64,000 nucleotides of DNA from Telopea speciosissima (lineage: Eukaryota > Streptophyta > Magnoliopsida > Proteales > Proteaceae): assembly GCF_018873765.1 (NCBI RefSeq), contig NC_057923.1, positions 59,018,593 through 59,082,592 of the forward strand, read 5' to 3'. The number at the start of each line of letters is the position of its first letter. Within the stretch, counting starts at the first letter, position 1. The notes under the pieces are model-generated. The model saw nothing but the letters and a program-made list of their open reading frames with translations. It did not search any database and was not told where the DNA came from. A program made the translations under genes and the position numbers. Positions 37,737 through 45,700 of the stretch are shown here, one piece after another.

Positions 37737-38794
37737 ATGACTTGTATATGTGCCCATAAATCTGGCATAAATAGTGTGCAATGTAGGACTGTCCTTGATT
37801 ATGAATACCTTTATAGTAAAAGGTTTGTTATCTGTATGATGGTCTGGGAATGCTACATTGCTTTCATGCACACAATTGTTTGTGTGGTCTAGTGTATTAT
37901 CTTACTATCCACTAATGCTCAATTTGGAAATGAAACCTCTCTCTCTCAAATGCAGAACTAAAGTCTTTCACTTTCTAATCAAACAATCTCATTTTCTCAA
38001 TTCAGAGGAGTTGAACCAACTGGCACAGCAGCAGATATGAAGAAAGCTTACCGTAAAGCAGCACTTAGACATCATCCGGACAAGGTCTTTAGCCTCTCCT
38101 ATCTACTGTTTCTTTTTCTTGTTGAGATTACTCCCCTAACAAATTGTATTGGTGTAGGCTGGTCAATTCTTGGCAAGAACCGAGAATGGAGATGATGGTC
38201 TGTGGAAAGAAATCGCTGAAGAGGTCCATAAGGATGCTGACAGGCTTTTTAAAATGATTGGAGAGGCATATGCTGTACTTTCCGACCCCACCAAGGTTTG
38301 AAAGATGTAAACTTGTATAAATGCCTGTGGAGTACTATGCCATAACTGTTGCACAAGTTCTGAAGGACTGTGTCCCTATCTTGTTCTTGTCAAATTTCCT
38401 CTCCCCGTTTTAATTGTCTCTACTCTTGCAAGCTTTTTAACTTTTACTATATCACTTGTGTGTTGAGAAATTGAATTTGAGTGAAGCTATGCACTTCTGA
38501 TTGTGAATTGAACTGATATGTCCTAACCTTTTTCCTTTAATCCCATCCAACCCCACCCCTCTTCATTTCAGGTGATTCCAGTCTCTTTTCATAATTAAAC
38601 TTATTTTCTTCTTTTTCCAGCGCTCTCGATATGATCTAGAAGAGGAAATTAGGAATTCCCAAAAGAAAGGTGGTGGAAACAGTGAAAGAACTCCTACTGA
38701 TGTTCACAATTATCCATTTGAGAGAAGTGCCAGCAGGCGCCAGTGGCGGTATGCATGGAAATCATATGGGGACCAGGACTATCGTTGGTCATAA
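15255..38794 (+). CDS. TPR and DnaJ domain co-chaperone (plant DNAJC7/TPR16-like)
   Basis: Eleven exons: 15255-17794, 17976-18215, 18767-18896, 19798-19950, 20125-20369, 20476-20545, 20841-21047, 26922-27148, 38006-38084, 38158-38295, 38621-38794. All introns are GT-AG, and the joined length is 4203 nt (1400 aa plus TAA). Residues 1-846 are low complexity with four FVFG...KKLN repeats (about 132-170, 256-280, 305-335, 360-385) and a basic patch near 540. TPRs start at residue 847 ([32 protein letters not shown]), and a second set starts near 1127 ([19 protein letters not shown]). The J domain starts near 1265 (MYLILGV) and carries the HPD motif in LRHHPDK, then [25 protein letters not shown]. 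Family knowledge: TPRs dock Hsp70/Hsp90 tails and the J domain stimulates Hsp70 ATPase. Introns 7 and 8 (5.9 and 10.9 kb) are packed with transposons. The start is uncertain (see 15095-15250). Confidence 0.93.
18253..18364 (-). mobile_element. tRNA-derived SINE with a C(n)A(n) tail
   Basis: On the minus strand it starts GGGGTAGCTCAGTTGG, which includes a tRNA-type A box, and carries a B-box-like GGTCATGAGTTCAACTC 45 nt on. Eleven C and nine A follow near the 3' end. It is flanked by the identical 8-mer CGTTGGGG at 18245-18252 and 18365-18372. It lies in intron 2 of the DnaJ gene, in antisense orientation. Confidence 0.7.
19371..19677. mobile_element. hAT-like word-repeat MITE (GGTCGAAACC word)
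   Basis: Ends are inverted: CCAAGGTTCTAAATCTTGG at the left; CCATGGTTCAAGAAC at the right (reverse complement). The interior is variants of CGAAACTGGTC, CCAGGTTTCGACC and ACCAGGTTGAAACC. The flanking G-runs hide the target duplication. It sits in intron 3 of the DnaJ gene. Confidence 0.6.
21198..21800 (+). repeat. LTR relic of the TGATGCAG family
   Basis: Starts TGATGCAGATTCATC and shares the TTGGGCCTTTGGTCCA and GAGCCTAAAT stretches with LTRs at 44860, 46779 and 58745. It includes a TATA-like TATATAAGAT near 21612 and a U5-like TTTGATCAAG repeat near 21710. No internal domain is attached. It lies in intron 7 of the DnaJ gene. Confidence 0.55.
21811..21930. repeat. Word-repeat element fragment (GTATCGG word)
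   Basis: Starts near CAAGGATTAATGTATCGG and is made of GTATCG/CGATAC-type words down to about 21925. The start resembles the CCAAGGTTC ends of the other word-repeat MITEs. The right end is not clear. Confidence 0.4.
22790..23720 (+). repeat. LTR remnant, split by an Au SINE
   Basis: Shares GGGCCACTAAAATGGGC with the minus-strand LTR at 46300-46779. It has a TTTAAATACATG promoter/leader region into which the Au SINE inserted, then ATGAAGAAG and a pyrimidine-rich leader typical of an LTR R/U5 region. No TG...CA pair is defined. Confidence 0.4.
23316..23485 (+). mobile_element. Au SINE, full length with target duplication
   Basis: Contains the Au hallmarks CGGGCCTTGGTGCCACGG (A-box region), TGGTCGCGGGTTCAAGTC (B box), CTCCCCTGACCCCGCAATGG and GTGCACTGGGTATGCCC. 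It is flanked by perfect 15-bp copies of TCTTTAAATACATGT at 23301-23315 and 23486-23500. Au is a known angiosperm SINE mobilised by LINE machinery. The intact duplication indicates a rather recent insertion into an older LTR in intron 7. Confidence 0.92.
23749..24144. mobile_element. hAT-like MITE built from GAAATTTCG words, perfect 8-bp duplication
   Basis: 396 bp with inverted ends CATAGTTCAAAATCTCG and CATGGTACTAAATCTCG (right end reverse-complemented), flanked by identical CAAGCCAT at 23741-23748 and 24145-24152. The whole interior is variants of the palindromes CGAAATTTCG, CGAGATATCG and TCGGAAATTTCG. ORFs on both strands are repetitive artefacts of the palindromes. Confidence 0.82.
24153..26800. 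repeat. Intron 7 remainder: degenerate LTR-element sequence
   Basis: No coding domain. At 25780-26060 the text (GGTCAGTCTCTCTCTGACC, GGTCTCTCACCATAG) matches the region at 46340-46440 beside the TGATGCAG-family LTR, so this is debris of that family. There is a T-run at 25988-26008 and a C(n)A(n) tract near 26852-26873. Confidence 0.4.
27149..28570. other. 5' part of DnaJ intron 8, nothing recognised
   Basis: It is ordinary AT-rich intron sequence. Short ORFs on both strands show no domain or repeat. Confidence 0.5.
28580..29130. repeat. Degenerate short tandem repeats
   Basis: At 28735-28860 two copies of an ATCNAAATCGAAGTA..CCTATTCGTTTT unit occur. From 28865 to 29085 the motif GCAGAGGTCGAGTGCGAAGAAGATGA recurs about five times with changes. 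It is a minisatellite-like block of unknown origin, in intron 8. Confidence 0.5.
29400..31600. repeat. Probable retroelement noncoding sequence with an internal tandem duplication
   Basis: Contains GGGCGCTACAACGCC and GGGGGCTACAACCCCC near 29790-29845. Two imperfect copies of about 190 bp lie at about 30510-30700 and 30705-30850; both share CATTAATGCA, AGAA, CTCAAAG and CAAGGATTCT in order. There is no ORF with a domain, and the transposon class is not established. Confidence 0.4.
31625..31795. repeat. Word-repeat element (GGTTTCG / GAACCTTGG)
   Basis: Starts CCAAGGGCCGGAATTAG. GTTCGAACCTTGG-like ends occur at 31696-31708 and 31779-31791. Internally GAAACCATGT and GGTTTCGG words repeat on both strands. 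The copia-derived ACACACCTCAACAAAATG next to it is present twice (31711, 31798), so a small duplication accompanied the insertion. Confidence 0.45.
31797..31875 (+). mobile_element. Copia integrase fragment
   Basis: Translates [20 protein letters not shown], matching the integrase signature TPQQNGVAERKNRHLLE-like of copia elements, followed by SLLFG. It is cut off by a LINE fragment at about 31876. Confidence 0.7.
31876..32214 (+). mobile_element. LINE fragment between two copia pieces
   Basis: Reads [18 protein letters not shown], then [30 protein letters not shown] and WRARIHA, the C-terminus of a plant LINE reverse transcriptase with frame breaks. It stops at GGATCCATGC, without the usual tail, and continues straight into copia RNase H. 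The ORF 32137-32562 therefore spans a LINE/copia junction. Confidence 0.8.
32215..32762 (+). mobile_element. Copia RNase H end plus start of 3' LTR
   Basis: The open frame to 32562 gives [54 protein letters not shown] and [11 protein letters not shown], which is canonical copia RNase H. The polypurine tract GAGGGGGAG precedes an LTR that starts TGTTAGATATATAGG at 32570 and breaks off near 32762, where a second copia fragment begins. Confidence 0.85.
32763..33250 (+). mobile_element. Second copia RNase H fragment with LTR start
   Basis: From 32776 it reads [19 protein letters not shown] and [11 protein letters not shown], then a frameshift, then [13 protein letters not shown] polypurine tract (GAGGGGGAG) ends near 33024, and an LTR follows whose first base pair is changed (TCTTAGAG). 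It is a second, differently diverged copia end joined head to tail behind the first. Confidence 0.75.
33256..33388. repeat. Word-repeat element (CCTAGGCGAC word)
   Basis: The right end, reverse-complemented, reads CCATAGTTGTCAAGGTGAC, close to the CATAGTTCAAAATCTCG end of the element at 23749. The interior is variants of GGTCGCCTAGG, CCAAGCCC and GGTCACCTAG. The left end (CATTGTTATCATT) is weak. Confidence 0.45.
33513..33736 (-). repeat. 3' LTR of the noncoding element
   Basis: 224 bp, TG...CA ends, similar along its length to 36440-36653. Confidence 0.85.
33895..34409 (+). mobile_element. 5'-truncated LINE with 16-bp target duplication
   Basis: Flanked by AGTCGTAACACCAACA (33879-33894) and AGTCGCAACACCAACA (34410-34425), 15 of 16 identical. 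It encodes the best-preserved LINE C-terminus here: [60 protein letters not shown] and [11 protein letters not shown] pyrimidine-rich 3'UTR and the tail GACCCCATTTAGTTGGGAT, ending in TTG repeats, follow. It inserted into the noncoding LTR element in the opposite orientation. Confidence 0.92.
34612..34960. repeat. Array of about ten small stem-loop units
   Basis: Units of about 20-30 bp each hold a short inverted repeat with a 4-6 base loop. Examples are CTTCAACAAGAAG (34660), TTTCCAATAAGGAAA (34749), CTTCAGTAGGAAG (34804), CTCCATGAAGGAG (34831), CTCCAATATGGAG (34876 and 34921), CTCCACGAAGGAG (34897) and CTTCAAATAAGAAG (34944). Spacers are of the type ACAAATAAT. Stem changes occur in pairs, so pairing is kept while the sequence differs. 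Confidence 0.8.
36440..36653 (-). repeat. 5' LTR of the noncoding element
   Basis: 214 bp. It shares GTAATGATCAGTGCAC, CATGTTTATTTATAATAT and GACTGGAAAAGTAT with the other LTR. Confidence 0.85.
36503..37271. repeat. Tandem segmental duplication spanning an LTR end and its flank
   Basis: Copy A (about 36503-36948) holds the last 150 bp of the LTR, the flank ATTATTACTCAC, CATGTTAG and then AATAACAACCTC, ATGGGTTAGTCTC and a T(n)G(n) tract. Copy B (about 36955-37271) repeats all of this in order but lacks the LINE insertion present in copy A. The duplication therefore postdates the LTR element and predates the LINE. Confidence 0.8.
36675..36783 (+). mobile_element. Very short LINE tail insertion with an empty-site twin
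   Basis: 109 bp: CTTAGGCCTTGTATCAAG through GTAGCCGACCCTCTTTAG and a TTATTATTG tail. It is flanked by CATGTTAG at 36667-36674 and 36784-36791. Copy B of the tandem duplication has a single CATGTTAG at this place (37099 region), which is the uninserted site. Confidence 0.88.
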
Positions 38795-40100
38795 GCACCT
38801 CAATCAAACAGGTACTCTTGACAACCATGTGGGAGTTTCATTGGGAATCACAAGGCCTTGGATCAGGTTCTTGACTTGATCCTAGATACTCGAGAATGTG
38901 TTAGATATGTCAAATGCAACTTCTTTCTTCCAGTTCTAGAGTTTCAGAAGGTAGGACAGTGACTGCATCAATCTATCAAAGATTGACTTAGCTGCAGGTG
39001 AAGATTTTGCACATGTTTGATGGACTCAAAGAATTTTGTGGATTGGAGGCTTCAGAAGGTTGTTGATTCTCCAAAAGACGAAGGACGGATAAGGTTTCCT
39101 GTCCTGTGTTTGACATATGTACCAGAGACATCTGTACAGCATACATAAGAAATTTTGCATTGAAAATGAGAAGGATGAAAGGCTCAGCCATTTCCTTGTT
39201 CTTGCCGATACTGAATGGATGGAGGGAGACTGCTGTTCTGCTATACTTGCGGAAGGAGAGTCCACAAGTATTGCTAATTATAGATTATATCATATAATTT
39301 TTTTTCTCATTTTTTGGGGCCTCCAGATGTATTGGAACATTTATATGGGTGTGAAATTCGTCTTGCTTCGCTAAGCGAGAGGGATTTCATGAGCATTGTG
39401 TGCATGAAGCAGTTGTTGACCTGTTTGGGTTGTACATGATGAGTATTTGGTGAGTGGAAAACAAGTCAAAATGAAGGAAGCAATGAAAAACCATTTTAAG
39501 TTAAGAAAGCAGGCATTTCCTTTTAATGTCCGAAGTCCAACTGTTTTGTTTGGATATCTCAAACTTGTTTAATTTCTGATTTTGAGCGTGTATAATTGTG
39601 CTTGTTGATTGTACTTTTCTTTCCATTTGGGTTAAGCTTGTGGTTTTATGGATGGGCCCTATGTATCAGGCTTTGACTTTTATTTGGTGGGCCTGGGTCC
39701 AGAGTTGCAGATCCAGTACCTGAACCCTTCGGGACATGGGTGGGTATCCACGCCCTATAGTCATTTCTAGCAGTTATGAAACATTTCTTGACAATATCTA
39801 ATGCGCTGATCTTCTTTGTGCCGCAGTGCAGCCTGAGCCCAGACACCTTGGCTGAGTATTCCTGCCATTAAGGGGGGCCAGGGTGGTCATTTCACCCACC
39901 CCCATGTTTCTGGGCGCAGCCTGTGCCCCCATCACGGCCATATCTAATACATGGAAACTTGGCATGTGGATTTTATCATCCTCTACTTTAGGTTTCTCTT
40001 TTCAGACCGAGTTTCCTTCCACCCATGGTGAAGGAAAAATATGAAAGAGGTGATATTCTCACCCCCCTAAAAAAAAAAAAAAAAAAAAACAAACAGTAAA
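38795..40100. other. 3' flank of the DnaJ gene
   Basis: The first several hundred bases are probably 3'UTR; no strong AATAAA signal is visible in the first 700. From about 39640 to 39960 the sequence becomes GC-richer, with CACCCACCCCCATG, and resembles part of an unclassified repeat. A C(n)A(n) tract ends the region (40063-40089). I see no gene. Confidence 0.45.
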
Positions 40101-40642
40101 GGTGATAGTAAGGATGTTAAACGGTCTGGTTCCGGTTAAATGGTTCAATTTGGTTTTGTCTACTTGAGGGTAGAAATTGTAATCAGACTATTTAACTAAA
40201 TGCTCTCATAATGAAAACCTGGACCGTTTGGTAAATGGTTGCATACGGTTTTAGAAAGTTTTGGTTTAACGGTTTTAAAAACCATTTATTGATTCACACT
40301 GGTTTCCTCTCCTTACCTGCTCTCCAAAAGTGACAAACTCAAGAGCTTGGTGTCTTGGTCTGTGACTAACATGCTCCCATACTCCCATTCATATCATAAT
40401 CTCATGTTCTTGCGCTGCTAATCAAACTGGAACCTAATGGCATGAGAAATATGAATAGCATCCCTGATTTACTAACTAATTTAGTAGTTTTCAAACCAAA
40501 CCAAAGCCACTTTCACAAATCACAAGTGGGCAGCCACACCAAACATCCGATTGGGGACTTGCAGACCAGAAATACATGGTCATTGCAGGCTTGCATCAAC
40601 CATAAGTATCCTTCAAATCATTCCAAGTCAAGTCACACAAAG

Positions 40643-40900
40643 TAGGAGCGTAAATGAATAGCCGAAATCTGTTTCCGGATCCATGTCCGTATCCGTTTAG
40701 CACTATCCAAATTCGTCCGAAAGCTAAACGGATGCGGATATGGATAGGCTATAGCTGTCCGAAAAGCTATATTTACATGTAAACGGATAAAATATTCGAT
40801 CCGTATCCTTTTAGCACTATTCAAATCCGTCCGATAGCTAAGCGGATGCGGATGCGGATATAGCATTATCCGAGCCGAATCCTATCCGTTTACAGCCCTA
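40643..40900. mobile_element. hAT-like MITE of ATCCGTATCCG words, perfect 8-bp duplication
   Basis: 258 bp with ends TAGGAGCGTAAATG and TAGGGCTGTAAACG (right end reverse-complemented), flanked by identical ACACAAAG at 40635-40642 and 40901-40908. The interior repeats CCGTATCCGTTTAGCACTAT and its complement (AAACGGATGCGGATATGG) twice each, so it is a palindrome of repeats. There is no coding capacity. Confidence 0.85.
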
Positions 40901-41220
40901 ACACAAAGATAACAAGGAGAACAACACGGCTTTACTGGTTTGGAGTTGAGAGACTCTGAAATCTGAATTTTAGAAATGTTGAGAACGAAAATCATAGGCT
41001 TAGAAAAGTAGCAAACTAAAAACTAGAAAAGAGAGAGACAGACCTTACCAGCGGCAAGTCGGCAATGACGCAAAGCAATGGAACTGTGAAAATGAGAAAA
41101 GATGACGAACAGAAGGTTGGGTAAGTTAGTGTTTACAGATTTACTACTTACTATTTACTGCTTATTACTTATTATTTAGTAGTTACTAGGTTTTTAAACG
41201 GTTTAGACGGTCTGATTATA

Positions 41221-41643
41221 CAACAACCATAACCTTATCCTAACTAAATGGGGTCGGTTACATGGATCCGAAGAGGCTGTGACAGTTAAAAAGGTAAAAA
41301 TGTAGTCAAAGTAGCATCCCAGGAACATCCCCTATATCAGCAGTCATACTGTTCGAGCCCTACCACATGCATATCCTTTCTTAGCACTTCTCCAATAGTC
41401 ATTTTAGGCCTGCCCCTATCTCTTTTAGCTCATTTAAATTGGATCTGGTCACTCTTCCTTACTGGTGCTTCCATGGGTCTCCGTTGGACATGACCATACC
41501 ACCTCAGGCGGCTCTCACGGAGCATGTCTTGGATAGGTGCAACTCCCAATTCGGTTATAATACAATCGTTCCTTAATCTACCTCTCTTTGTCTTGCCGCA
41601 CATCCTCCTCAACATCCTCATCTTGTCTATAATTGATTATAAT
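41221..41643 (-). mobile_element. 5'-truncated LINE, antisense
   Basis: The minus strand encodes [40 protein letters not shown] and HVQRRPMEAPVRKSDQ. After a gap come [14 protein letters not shown] remains and the tail GACCCCATTTAGTTAGGAT with a TTG end. It is flanked by TGATTATA at 41213-41220 and 41644-41651. Removing it rejoins the surrounding word-repeat sequence. Confidence 0.85.
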
Positions 41644-41929
41644 TGGATTACACGGTTCGAAACCGTTGGATTAAATGGTCTAAACCAAATCGAACCAATC
41701 CAATTAAATAAATGGTATCATTTTTTAAGGTGTAATCGTACCATTTATTAAATGGTCTACTGTTTTGGTTTAAACGGTTCGCTTTGGTGTTGACACCCTT
41801 ATAGAGCAATTTGCAATGAATAGCTCAAACTTTACAACCAAGTTTCTACTTGCCTATTCATTAAAAACACAAAAAAAACCATTGCTGCTTGCCTAGAAGG
41901 TGGAATCAGCTATAGTATTGGGCTATGTT

Positions 41930-42500
41930 TTCCTGGTTGATTTAGGTTGCATTTAGACTGGACCTTTGTTTGCAAAAACACGTTTAAAACTTCATTTTAA
42001 ATATGTTCTCGATTTTTACCGTTTTAAACACATTTTGCCGTATGTCTCTTAAACAAATGGGGCAAATGGCAAACGACAAGCATTATCGTTTTAAATGCAT
42101 TGAATATACATTCCCTTTTTTTGGCGGTTTTTAAGTCTTTGGATTTGTTGAGCAATGGCTTACTTAATTGATCATCTCTCTCTCATCGTCTTGATTCTTT
42201 CACCGATGTAAAGATGACTGAAGGTCTACATTTTTCATGATATCACTTTCAACTCAAGGTCAATGCACGGACACAGAAATTAGAAGTATATATTTCAAAA
42301 AAAAATTCCTCAATTTATAAGAGAATAGTGCCCTTTTTTTGGTTCCGTTTTTTAGAAATATAAACATTTAAACCCCGTACCATTCGTTTTTTATTTACGG
42401 TTTTATTGACCGCCCATTTTCAATTTTTTACTGTTTAAAATCTGTACCGTAAGACTCCTTTTTTTTGCCGTTCCCATTTTTGCTTAGTATGGACTGGACA
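41930..42500. repeat. AT-rich MITE-like sequence upstream of eIF3e
   Basis: Contains repeated GTTTTAAA, CCGTTTTAAACAC and ACGGTTTTATTGACCG words, of the kind found in small hAT-type elements. Ends are not defined. It lies directly upstream of the eIF3e promoter region. Confidence 0.35.
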
Positions 42501-42767
42501 AACTAAGCCAGGTTTTGGGAGAGTGACCTCCGCATGGACCTGGGTTTACAAAGAACTGGCCAAGCCAGACGAGTTGTGGACCATCTCCTCAATAAAAAGG
42601 ATTTATTTTATTGGACGGTTCAGATTGACCACAATATGGACCAGCGTTAACCGCTTTGGTATCCTGTTCCTACTAGTACTTGTAGTTGTAGGTTTTATTA
42701 TTGGCGCCTCTCTCTCTGTTTCCCTCTTGCAGGGGAGATTCAGCTAGGGTTTCTATCGGTTGCAGTC

Positions 42768-45700
42768 ATGGCGCAGTACGATCTCACTCGGCGCGTAGCT
42801 CCTCAACTGGATCGACACTTGGTCTTCCCCCTACTAGAATTCCTGCAAGAGCGTCAGCTTTACCCCGATGGCGAGATCCTGAAAGCAAAGATTGAACTTC
42901 TCAACAAAACTAATATGGTCGATTACGCCATGGACATCCACAAGAGCCTCTACCATACTGAGGAAGTTCCGCAAGGTTACACCTTTTCGCATTGTTCTAC
43001 GACTTCAGTGTTTAGCCGCTGTTTCGCGAATTTTTTTTTTTTATCCCTTGTTTTAGGACTTCTGATTTTGGATTTTTTGTGTTGGTAGATATGATTGATA
43101 GGCGTGTGGAAGTCGTTGCGAGATTGAAATCTCTGGAAGAGTCTGCTGCGCCTTTGATAACTTTTCTTCAGAACCCTAATTCGGTTCAGGAACTCCGGCC
43201 GGATAAGCAATATAATATCCAAATGCTTAGCGATCGATATCAGGTAATTTTTTTTTTTTTTCTGTTTTTTTATTTTTATAAATTCTTTCGAACTTTGACT
43301 TTATTTGTTTATTTATTTACTCATGTACAACATGGGGGTTATTGAATCCAGCGTCTGGTTCTGTTTATCTATTTTTGCTTGATTCATGCATTGTAGCTGT
43401 CTAATTTTCAATGGTTAGTGGATATATGTGTGCCTACCCGTACAGAATATTGGGTAGCTCTTGGGGTTGGGGGGGGGGGGGGGCTTCTCAAATATGGGCT
43501 TAAATGGTTGAACTTGATTCGTGTCTGACCGTATATTAAGAAGAGGCTAATTGAGTTTTGATTTGCATTTTTTTTAAAGAAGGTAAATTACACTTGAGGT
43601 TTCCAATGTTTGAGAAAGTGACACTTAGGATATCTCATCTTTGAAAACTGACGTTTGGGGTGCCTTATGGGATAGTTTTGTTACAACCCATTTTCTTATC
43701 AAAATTTGCCCTCTCAACCCTACTCCCTGCAAAAAACCCTAGTTTCCCTTTGAACAATGCCGATCTTCCAGAACTGCTAGATGGCATATCAACAGCTGAG
43801 ATGTCACTAACCACTGGAAGAAACTCCAGCCCGTTGCCCTGAGATCCTCTGTGCACTAGCATCCTGATGATCAACTTCTCCATTGTCCAAATTGACAGCC
43901 AATGAACCCTGACTTGCCCTCAACCAATCCACACCCTCACAAGTTATTCCTCTGCACATCTTAACCTTCACCTTGGTCAGATTAGGGCAGCCACCAGCAG
44001 GCACTTCCATCCCATGATTGGTCACAAGGCAGCCCTTGATACAGAGCTTCTTCAATGCGATGCATTTAGCAGCAATGCATGAAATCTCAGCGTCACCAAA
44101 CGACAAACATGTCACTGCCAATTAGTGCTAAGCGCTCGAGATTACAATTGGCAGCGAGCAGGCCCAAACTCAATGATGTAGGATTGCCACTAATGAGAAC
44201 CAACTTGTGGAAGGTTTGGGCACCGTTTTGCAATGGCAACAAGGCTTTTGTCACCTGTCCTATTTGTCTTCCATTCATTGATGTGGAGTTTCCTGAGTAC
44301 CTTGTAGTTGTCAACGATGCATACAAGCCCTGTATTTGTGCGCTCGGGAGTCTTCACAAGGTGCAAGATCTCCAGATCCGAGTAATTAGAGATAGCAATG
44401 AGGCCGACTCTGCTAATTTGGAGTCTCTCCAGATGGACCTCAACCAGACCAGTGACTTGTTCCACTATTGCTTCGAGGAGCTTATCCCTGCCCCTAGAAG
44501 ACCTTCAAGGTCCTGAAATTTTTTGAGACGATAGTCAGGGGTCCTCGAAGTTCCTCGATGCAGATGGTCTTAAGGGAGGTTGCCGCGACACCTGGTTCTA
44601 TAGGCTTAGCAAACTACATTGAGATCCCGATGGTTTCCAAGTGTGGTGATCTGTGTCTCTCGCTTTGTGTGTTGCATCTGTGTATACGCTCAATGAAGAG
44701 AAGACCTACTGTTGCACTGCGAAGAGTGTACTTTGGGGGGTTTCGGTATCCAAGATGGACACTCTTCCTAAATGTTAGGATTAAAGTCTCGGCAAAGGGG
44801 AGGAGGTGAAGTGGCGAGAGTTGGGCAGAGGGGTGGGACAGGAGTTGCGTAGGGGGGGTTGATGCAGGCAGGGATTATCTCACTGACTCCCACAAGAAGA
44901 AGAAGAAGAACAAGCAGGCCCAGATCATTGGGGATCAAGTCCAACCCAATCCATGGGCTTAGTATTAGTTAGTTTTTTTATATTAAGTTGTCTAATTAGT
45001 TTTAAACTCTCTCACCTTTGCGTGAGCTGTTTCCTTTTAGAATTATGTTTCCTATTTGAGTCATGTTGCTGTTAGCAAGTGGGAATTACATTCCTAGTCA
45101 GATTAGGATTGTTTTATTAGTTTTCTACAAATAGCTTGCAAGAGCCATTGGTTCCGCACGATTTGATGAATAGAGATTTCTTCTCTTCTTCAATGGAGCT
45201 GCTTTGAGATTCAGTGAAGAGTGGGATCTCCTTGGAAACAGTGAGATACTTTTCCAGGTTATTGGTGGGAAGCCATTTGTGATTTATCTTCTCTCTTTAC
45301 TCTGTTTTCTCTCATTCAAATAAGTGTTGCTGCATCTGTTCCCACTCAAGCCTGCGGTTATCTATTTAATCTGAGTTTGGGTTGGATTATCACCATTTTT
45401 ATTTACAGATTACATATTGTTAATACTGAGAATCACATCACAGCCAGAACCTTCTCAATTTGACCTAGTGGCTACTCTGTTTTTAACCCTCTTTGATCAG
45501 AAAAGAGATTCCTTATAGTGAGGAATCTGTCCATCAGATTCCTCCTTTCTTTTGGATTTTCAAAGTTCCTCTCACGAGGCACCTTGGACCGAGGTTTGAT
45601 GAAATTTCTTCTGAAGTTCTCTGTTTTTGGTCCAGATTTAATTTTTGTTTTAAATGTAACCGTTGGATCTGGTATATGTTTTGGGGATTGAAAGAGTCAT

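Larger units (their letters stand above)
40109..41801. mobile_element. Putative hAT-like element made of CGGTTAAA words, host of two nested insertions
   Basis: The left end reads TAAGGATGTTAAACGG and the right end, reverse-complemented, TAAGGGTGTCAACACC. Words such as AAACGGTT, GGTTTAAACGG and TGGTTCAATTTGG fill 40120-40290 and 41640-41790. The MITE 40643-40900 and the LINE 41221-41643 lie inside. The target duplication is not clear (ATAG on both sides at best). Confidence 0.5.
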
